Source: Morchella semilibera
Taxonomy: Eukaryota > Ascomycota > Pezizomycetes > Pezizales > Morchellaceae
Assembly: GCA_009192285.1 (NCBI GenBank)
Contig: CM018603.1
Coordinates: 1,397,304-1,461,303, forward strand
Direction: 5' to 3'
DNA: 64,000 bases
Shown here: positions 56,738-64,000 of the stretch, in pieces
Layout: each line of letters opens with the position of its first letter
Numbering within the stretch: position 1 is the stretch's first letter
The notes under the pieces: generated by a model
The model's input: only the letters and a program-made list of their open reading frames with translations
Databases searched by the model: none
Told to the model about the DNA's origin: nothing
Translations under genes and position numbers: made by a program

Positions 56738-56820
56738 AAAAGTTCCGGGTTCGAACCTGTGCTATTATGCCTCTCAAACCCATACCCCACCACCTAAGCT
56801 ACTAGTTGATATACTAGGAC
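56738..56820 (-). ncRNA. tRNA-like sequence with Pol III A and B boxes
   Basis: On the minus strand TAGCTTAGGTGG (A-box-like) is followed about 35 nt later by GGTTCGAACCC, a good B box. The putative acceptor and T stems pair poorly, so a functional tRNA is unlikely. A tRNA-derived SINE head or a tRNA pseudogene fits better. Confidence 0.4.
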
Positions 56821-56847
56821 TAAGAACTATACCAAGAAACCAAGAAG

Positions 56848-56935
56848 TTCAAGTAAAGTCATCAATAAAGTCGTCAATAAAGTCGTCACATCAATAAAGT
56901 CATCAATAAAGTCATCAATAAAGTCATCAATAGAC
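56848..56935. repeat. 12-bp tandem repeat (AATAAAGTCATC)n
   Basis: Six to seven near-perfect copies, interrupted once by ACATC. Confidence 0.85.
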
Positions 56936-56999
56936 GACATTACAGAGGCCTCGACACGTTTATGCATCAACTGATGCATTTATGCACCATTCTAGTATG

Positions 57000-58540
57000 G
57001 GAAATGTATCAAGTGATGCATTTTTTGCGCTGGTAGAGGGTGCGGTGAGGTTCTTATATACTATTGGATCTCTTCAAATGGTATGCGCTCGCGAATGAGC
57101 AATAGTATGAGGGGTTATGACGAAATTGTACTACTCACATTACTCATGAAGACTGTGATGAGTCGCGTTGCGTGGATATATCTACGCTCATTGTATTTCC
57201 TTTGTACTACTATACTTTAGTATAAATAGGAGCTTTCTCCCCCAACAGTTTGCAATGACAAGTCTTCATACTCTCTTACATCTTTAGGATCCTTTCAGGC
57301 AATCTTGCGCAAACAAAAGAAAACTATTTCTGCTTTGTTTAGAACGAATCACCAAGCAACAAAAGTATGTAGTAAGGATACATACTTTTGGAACTGGTGT
57401 ATCCCGGTTCTTTTAGAAGTCTCTGGCCGAGAATAAAGTCAACTGAAAATCGATCATATCCGAAGAGTAATCTTACTTTCAACCTCTCCCATGTATCCAA
57501 CCCAATCGAGCTCGAATCCCTAAATCGAATTTTCAACTCTCGACTAATTAATCATGGCATAAACTGCTATAGTTCTTGACAATCTTTTTTCCTTCGTATA
57601 CGGCCCTCTCAATGACCATTAATTATACTTCAACGTGCTCTAACCTGGCACTAAATATCATCTTTCAACCTTCTTTGGTTAATGGTCTTTTCGAAACTAA
57701 GGCCTTTTAAAACCGTGCAGCAGTATTAGTACTCAAAATGAGACTTATGGAGGTGTGCGGACTGGTGTTAAAGTATGTGTTGTTTCCGGGAATTTCCTAC
57801 TATAATGGACTATTTTTGAGGTGCAGACATACGCAACTGTCTTGTATGGGTATGCGGGGCATCTATATTGTACTGGGATATGGTCCTATCCCCCATCGCA
57901 ATATTACCCTTTCTGTCTGTATTTAACTACATGACCTAGTGAGTAGGAGAGCTCTGGTGTCCTTTAAGGTGCTATAGGCTCTCGGTGAGAGGGGTGTACT
58001 GGACGGACTACATGATGCAGTCCTTCTAGGGCTTGATATATGAAAGACTGTAGGGACCCACAAGGACTACAGGACCCGCTGAGGACAATAGGGTCCATCA
58101 GGCATCCACAGGGCTCGGTGGGCACCCATACAGGCACCTACCAGTGACTGTAGGGGCCGACAGAGACAGATATTTATAGGGAGCTGCCGTTACTTGTAGG
58201 GACTGGTAGGTGACTGTAGAAAAACGCCTAAGACCGTGGGGCCTGGCAAATACTAAGCTCTAGGAGCTGCGGGTATCCACAGGGCCCGCAGAATGGTTTA
58301 GCTCTAGTAATTTGTTGTCGCTCATCTTTTCGAATTCCTAAGAAGATGGTGTGCGACTACATTGTCCGCTGGAAATTCGCTAGAGGAGGGCTTGTATATA
58401 AACGCTGTTGAGAATCTAAATCCCACCAAGTAGGTACAAACATCCAAGCCTTAGCCTGAGCAACCATTATACAGAATGTCGCAATCTTCGAACCTCGACA
58501 GCACACTTGCACCAGAGCAGGGCTTCTAATTGGCCATGGC
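57000..58540. other. Gene-poor stretch
   Basis: Short frames (57536-57339 minus, 57738-57926 plus) carry no motif. From about 58000 to 58290 loose repeats of GACTGTAGGGxC and CACAGGGCCC occur. No RNA gene recognised. Confidence 0.4.
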
Positions 58541-58544
58541 ACTA

Positions 58545-58960
58545 TGGGGCGAGCCCGGGCCTGTATTTGGGCAGGCCGAGCGGGCTGGGCGGCGATTTTG
58601 AGAGTTGGGCTGGGCCGTGCTTGGGTTCATTGGAGCCCGGGTTGGCCCAAATAAATATATGGGCCTTGGTATGTTTTTTTTTTAAATCAAAATATGCGCC
58701 CTCAATCTCAATTAAATTCATTCCAGAACCACTTAATGACAATTATCATAAAACTTGGAACATGATAAAGGATTGATTTTTTCATCTCCTCGTCAATCAA
58801 TTGTGCTAGATATATGGGCTTGTGGGCTTGACCGGGCTTCTTCTGTCTTTTGGGCTGGGCTGGGCTGGGCCGAGTTCTCCGTGGGCTAGGCTGGGCTGGG
58901 CGGGGATGGTTTTGCGCCCGGGCTGGCCCATTGAAAGCCCTTTCACCAGAGGGCTCTATA
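58545..58960. repeat. GGGCTGGGC-rich repeat with A/T-rich centre
   Basis: Two GGGCTGGGCC-rich blocks (58545-58640 and 58815-58940) flank an A/T-rich centre. Words such as GCCCGGGCTGGCCCA resemble the interior of the element at 43305-43575. Confidence 0.6.
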
Positions 58961-59308
58961 TCGCAAGGGCCGATTGAGGACTCAATGGGCTTTCGGCAGG
59001 GTCACCAATACATCATTACGCAAATGATGGAGCTTTCTGGAGATGATACAGGAAGTATCGTGAGTAGCTTCTACAGCAATGTTAATAGTGATGCCTTATC
59101 TCCACCGTTCCCAGGTGATGGCGCATCTGTCTCAGGAAGAAGGGACAGCGCAAGAGCTAGGTTTGGGACCTGGAGAATGGGGGGGGGGTTCAGCGATGGG
59201 ACTGGACCCAGCCGCTGGCGCCGCCGCTGTATGGTATCCCCTCACTAATGTATATTAATATATTTACATTGATTTTTGTGAATTTAACTCCATAATCATG
59301 TGTAAGGT

Positions 59309-61745
59309 ATGGATAGCGGTTCCAAAAAGCCACCAACATTCTCAGATTTATCAACAAAAAACATGATATTACATCCTCAAGAAGTCATGGCAATTGGGAA
59401 CGGTATAAGAACTGCATTTGGGAATACCACGCCACAAATTTTATTTGACAGCGACATTTTCAAGAAGCTTCTTTTGCATTGGATCATTCTCAATAATATC
59501 AGTTTCAATCATGTTGAACAACAGTCGTTTAGAATTCTAATAGGATATCTTTGTGTTTGTGTATGTTCTCACACCTATGTATAAATTAATTTACCAGCCA
59601 TACTAAAAATGTTTAGTCCGCTTCCTTCACAGTTATTCCACGTGCTCTTCCTTCCTCTGATAACACAGTTCGAGCTTGGATTATACAGCAATATAAAACC
59701 ACACAAATCAATATAATATCCGCTTTCAAACAAATAGACACCACGATACACCCCACATCTGACCTATGGACCTATACAAACCACCATGTATTTCTAGGTG
59801 TTGTCGCACGCTGGGTTGATAGTGAGGGTAACTAACCTGAAGGGTACTGTCATAGGTGTGAGGCGTTTTGAAGGGCGGCGTACTGGAGAGAATCAAGCCT
59901 CCCATTTCTGGGGTGTACTGTACTTGTCAATGCAGTTGAGGCGTCAGGTGTCAGAGGAGTTGGTGATTGTCCCCAAAACCCCATTCTTTTAGAGACCTTG
60001 AAGGGATTTGATAGCCCGGGTTGGCCAGAAATATTTTGTCTTGTCCTAAATTTGATTCTAATAGGTCAGAATGAATAGTCTAGAGGCTCTACTAATGCAG
60101 TGTAAGAAAGAAACTCTTCTAAGATATCACAATGTAAGATTGTGGGGAAAAATCAGAACCGGGAGTCGTGGGGATTTAGTCCTAATATGCAGTCAGAGGG
60201 ATCCTGTACCAATATAAAATTAGTCATAGTCTGCTTGTACCAAATCCAGCGGCTGCCAGAAATGGCGGGCTGTCCCAACCTCATTGACCGGTACAGTTGT
60301 ATGCGAATATGACATTACCAGAAAAAGGTTGGGTACTTTACATTAGATAATACGTCTATACAACGATGACCTGGGTTACTCAATATCTCAAGAATTGCGG
60401 CATTCAATTCGATCAAATGGGCCGTCGCCTCCGCTGTTTCGGTCATGTTATTAATCCAGGGGTGAAAGAATTTTACGGGGCTAGTAGGAGGAGGCGTTCG
60501 AGGAGAAAATCAATTCACTCAGCAGTTGAAGGAGGAGCAGCTTGAGTTATTAGAGTGGAGAGAACGTGGACCCCTGGAAAACTGCACAATATATTGGTTT
60601 GGAGAAAAGGTCCATCTGACGCTTCCAGATAATACAAGCATCAGTATTAGAATAGGAAATGAAACCAGATGGGGAGGGGACTATGATTGAATCAAACGGT
60701 CATTAGAGCTACGTGTGCCAGTCTAGGATTTCATTATCAGCTATACGGGGCAATATATAAGGGGGATACTCCATTCTCTCTCAAACATGACGAACTTACA
60801 ACAGATGAGTGGTTGGCTTATAAGAAATCGCGGATGTTCTAGGGCCATTCAGTTGTTGGCAATTATTACAAACAAAGATTTGTAATGGGGTACCTCAGGA
60901 TATATATCCCGCAACGGATGAACTACTTTCACATCTAGAAACAATCTGGAATCGATACGAGAACACTCCCGGTAGCAAGCACATGAACACCAGTGTTAAA
61001 ACAGCATGGCAAATACAAGTACCGTTCTCTATCTGAATTACCGGTGCTCAATTTATTGATTTGTTAGTACTATACACTACTGATCTTGCGCCTGTTCATT
61101 CATCAGCGGTGGCATTACATCCGGAAATGAAGTTGAATTTTTTTGCAATGGGAGGCCCGTGCTGACTGAGTTCAGAGCGCTAAAGTTGCTATGAAGAAAC
61201 TTTGGCTAAATGAGTAGTTAGTGTTGGAAAGCGCTGATACTGAATCCCGGCGAGAGCACCCATAAATGCTTACACTGACCACGAACAGTTTGAGTCTATT
61301 GTCCCCCATGGTGAGGAATCGATCAATGATTGGAAGAGGAAGAACAGAGCACGGATAGCCGCTATAGAAGTTCTCATGATGAATTCGAGAAATTTCAAAT
61401 GCGAGATTGTGAGGAGGAGGTTTTAAACGGGGCTTCACATTATTGGGTGCAGCGTAGGGAGACCAAAGACAACAGAACCTAGCAAGGATGGGGGTAGATA
61501 CACTCAGTATTCCGGTGATGTCAGCAGATCCTGAAAGACAGCTCAGCAGGTATATATTAACTTACTTAATCATGTTATTTCTACTAGTCCATATGGTGAT
61601 AAAACTATACCAATATAGTGCAAAACCTTATCTAATTGTAGGAACCGGTTAGGGGACGACGCTATGGAGGCATTAACATTGAAAGGTTGGGCTAGTCAGA
61701 TATATCTGGTGTTTTCAGGGCAGGATTCTGACATTGGTAGGATGT
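59309..61745 (+). pseudogene. hAT transposase relic, plus strand
   Basis: Read rightwards: LLLHWIILNNISFNHVEQQS (59309-59584), ALPSSDNTVRAWIIQQY and LWTYTNHHVFLGVVARWVDS (about 59650-59830), RRLRCFGHVINPGVKEF and TPGKLHNILVW (about 60420-60610), NETRWGGDYD (about 60660), VHSSAVALHPEMK (about 61100), DTLSIPVMSADPER (about 61500) and RLGDDAMEALTLKGW (about 61650). The order matches fungal hAT transposases end to end. Stops and frame changes are frequent throughout; a few gaps could be introns (for example after 59560 and after 61550). It is an old, inactive copy, more complete than the relic at 54479-56050 and in opposite orientation. Confidence 0.85.
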
Positions 61746-61749
61746 AGCC

Positions 61750-62950
61750 TATGCTGAAAGACCTTGAAACGAATGCTTCCACGGCCGAGCAGCCGTATAG
61801 ATAAACAGAAGACTTTACTACATGGAATACGTGTTATTAATCCACTCTCAGGTTATAGTCATGTAAATCTAGTTATAGCATCTGTGTGATTAGAGCGAAA
61901 TTTGAATATTTAGAATTACTCGCCCCTGGATAGGGAACTACAGGCGGACTGTGGTCCTAGTCCTCTTTTCACTCGCCCTATGGCTGTTTTCTACTGGGGC
62001 GGACGGGGCCACTTGTATAGGCGGTCCGGTCCTGGTCATTTGGACTCCCGGACTGCATTTACTGTAGCAACCCGGCCACCCCACCAAGGTAGTTCAAGCA
62101 GATAGGGGGGGGGGAGGGAGGGGGCACATGTGGAAGGATGAGTGAGCGGGTGGGAGATCGTGAGTAGGGGAGGACGAAAATGATGATGGTAGCCTGTAGG
62201 ACTGAGTAAGCAGCACTCTGCCGTTTCCCCAATCCCGCGCTGTTTCCCCCAGACTACCGCTGTTTTCTAAATTGCAGCTCTACACTTGAATTAGGTATCT
62301 GGCCCACTCTAGAGTCTCGTCCGGTACGGCCCCTGGGTGGCGTGGGAGAGGGGTATGGGAGGTTGGGGAGGGATGTGATTGAATAGGGAGGTCTGGAAGG
62401 AGATGAGGAGAATGAGAAAAAAAGGACATACTGAAAAGGTTCGGGTAGGGGACGTTAGTTTAATGCCTTTGCTTGTCGCATTCTTTTATCGAGGAGGGGA
62501 ATTGTCCAGTCTTTAGTATGGGGGGGTGAGGTTTTGCTATAGCCTTCGGGCTACACTCATGTATGAAGAATCAGTACTTTCTAGTCCCTACTTCAGCTGT
62601 GTTACAAAATTCCTTGCCGGTTAAATCTTTTTTGACAATCATGATCCAGAGTACTTAGGTGACCCCTAGATATAATTTTAGAGCCACTGGTATGTCGATT
62701 GGGGGGGGGGGGGTTTGTCTTTGTGTTACGTACGTGATCATGAGATATGACTCGGTCGAAGTTTTGTACTTGTCGGTGGAAGATTTTTTCCTAAGGATTA
62801 CTAGTTTTATCTTTTCTAGGATAAAAGTTTTTTTTTATAGTTCCAAGATGACTGGATGTCGCCATGAATTAAACAAAAAAGAAAAAGATGCATGGATCTT
62901 ACTAAATTAATCGCTTGTTTATTTTTCGCTTACTAAAGATGTTACCACGA
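61750..62950. other. Gene-poor stretch with G-runs
   Basis: Contains CCGG-rich text near 61940-62060, G-runs at 62106-62130 and 62701-62713, a copy of the 20-nt dispersed motif at 62736-62755 and a stretch (62533-62568) shared with 53606-53640. No gene. Confidence 0.45.
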
Positions 62951-62952
62951 GC

Positions 62953-63286
62953 GGTAAATGTATCAAAAGTAATTTCACCAACGGTGGTAAATTATTTACC
63001 ACCAGTGGTATAAGCACTGAATTTCAGTCCTTGTTCCAGTATAAATGCTGACTTTCAGTCTTTATTCTACATTATCACAGTTTCACACCAGTGGTAAAAT
63101 TCATGCCACCAGTGGTGAAATTCCCACTGGTGGACAATGTTCATATATACTGGCATTATATAGCCCCTTTTGGCGAAAAGGTCTGTGCTATTATCCATTT
63201 TGAGGTATAAATGCTGGTATTATTTTCACCACCGGTGGTAAAAATAATTTACCACCGTTGGTAAAATCACTTTTGACACGCTTACC
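62953..63286. mobile_element. 334-bp MITE with ACCACCrGTGGT palindromes
   Basis: The left end GGTAAATGTATCAAAAG and the right end (reverse complement GGTAAGCGTGTCAAAAG) pair over about 60 bp. Inside, the word ACCACCGGTGGT or a close variant recurs about eight times. No coding capacity; no clear target duplication. Confidence 0.8.
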
Positions 63287-63565
63287 GCACCATAAGGCGC
63301 TCTGCTAAGGAGTCTCCTTAACCTTTAACTAACAGTTAGGTGGGGTGAGAATATAGTTTGTACGCGGTCTCGGACTATCGCTTGGTTTTCTTGTATGTTT
63401 CCTTACCGCCTCTAGAGGCGGTTCTGTTTGCCTCAAAATCGGCCTCTTTGATCTTTTAGTTCACATGTTAGGAAATTAGATATCTATCTTCCGATACGTA
63501 AGCATAACCTATAGAGTCCTACTCCACGTCCAGGACTCGCTTTGGTTGCCTCTTACGACATGCCC

Positions 63566-64000
63566 TGTTATAGGATATCCGGGGTGTTGTATTAAGGGTG
63601 TTATAATGGGCGTGGATTTAGAGTGAGGAGTTATGAAGAGAGTCGGTCGGGTAACCAACAAGGGTCTTGGTTAAATATAATGGGGTTGCGCCATCCATGA
63701 GGGATGCGTCGCAATAGCATGGGCTTGTTGGCTTACACGTTCTATCGCATGTGGGAGACTCTCCCTGAAAAAGCATAGAAGCGGGGTAGGGTGCTTGGCA
63801 CCTCTAACGTCCTATTGTATTGACGCCTGGGCTCTTGGCAAGTTACACGGTCGCGGATGGCATGGGTGGTTTTAGGAAGCACCGCCGATGTATGGAATCG
63901 GACAGGGTCGTGAGGATAGAATGTCATGGAAGGAATTATGGCGTGATCTTAGATAGAAGACTCGTCTAGGCCTTGAGCCACTCATGTATAAGTAGAAGCC
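63566..64000 (+). repeat. Diverged LTR of the same Gypsy family, cut by window end
   Basis: Starts TGTTATAGGATATCCGGGG and follows the sense LTR of the element at 45578-53401 for about 435 bp up to the TATA-like box (TGTATAAGTAGAAGCC). Many differences are transitions, for example GTCGCAACGGGC against GTTATAATGGGC. It is in sense orientation on the plus strand, opposite to the complete element. Solo LTR or 5' LTR of a further element cannot be decided here. Confidence 0.9.

Noticed and set aside
1-64000. Starship-type giant mobile element or biosynthetic gene cluster
   Set aside because: No tyrosine recombinase captain, polyketide synthase, NRPS or similar core enzyme text was found in any frame.

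Overview
The window looks like repeat-dense nuclear DNA of a filamentous ascomycete. Evidence: a fungal STAND/NLR-type gene (hydrolase-like domain, NACHT, ankyrin) with short GT-AG introns, a Tc1-like transposon with a 52-nt intron, a Ty3/Gypsy LTR retrotransposon, two hAT relics, several MITE-like palindromes and many minisatellites. The low gene density would suit a large, repeat-inflated genome such as a Pezizomycete (truffle-like), but that placement is inference.

Layout. 1-2.1 kb: no confident gene. 2.1-8.1 kb: one large NLR-type gene on the plus strand, nine exons, N-terminal alpha/beta-hydrolase-like domain, a degenerate NACHT-like stretch, a canonical NACHT domain and a nearly identical ankyrin array; one AC dinucleotide breaks its frame at 4147-4152. 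8.1-18.3 kb: low-complexity and tandem-repeat DNA, including a 44-bp minisatellite of about 23 units built on the palindrome CTGTACAG. 18.35-20.45 kb: decayed gene for a multi-pass membrane protein (minus strand). 21.1-25.5 kb: a perfect hairpin, an intact 1,558-bp Tc1-like transposon, three further inverted-repeat elements and duplicated segments. 25.8-31.2 kb: a macro-tandem duplication carrying two GGCGCC-rich minisatellite blocks. 32-34.9 kb: tandem exon-like units and a putative acidic coiled-coil protein. 35-45.5 kb: essentially non-coding, with a CGG-N4-CCG minisatellite and dispersed copies of a conserved 20-nt motif. 45.58-53.40 kb: a young Ty3/Gypsy element (minus strand), LTRs of 583 and 582 bp. 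54.5-56.1 kb and 59.3-61.75 kb: two hAT transposase relics. 62.95-63.29 kb: a MITE. 63.57 kb to the end: a diverged LTR of the same Gypsy family in opposite orientation.

How it fits together: only the NLR-type gene and the Tc1 transposase are clearly gene-like and nearly or fully intact. The rest is a record of transposition, segmental duplication and tandem expansion. Several apparent gene breaks are one-base differences beside homopolymers, so assembly error is a competing explanation for some pseudogene calls. All domain names rest on reading motifs by eye; no database search was run.
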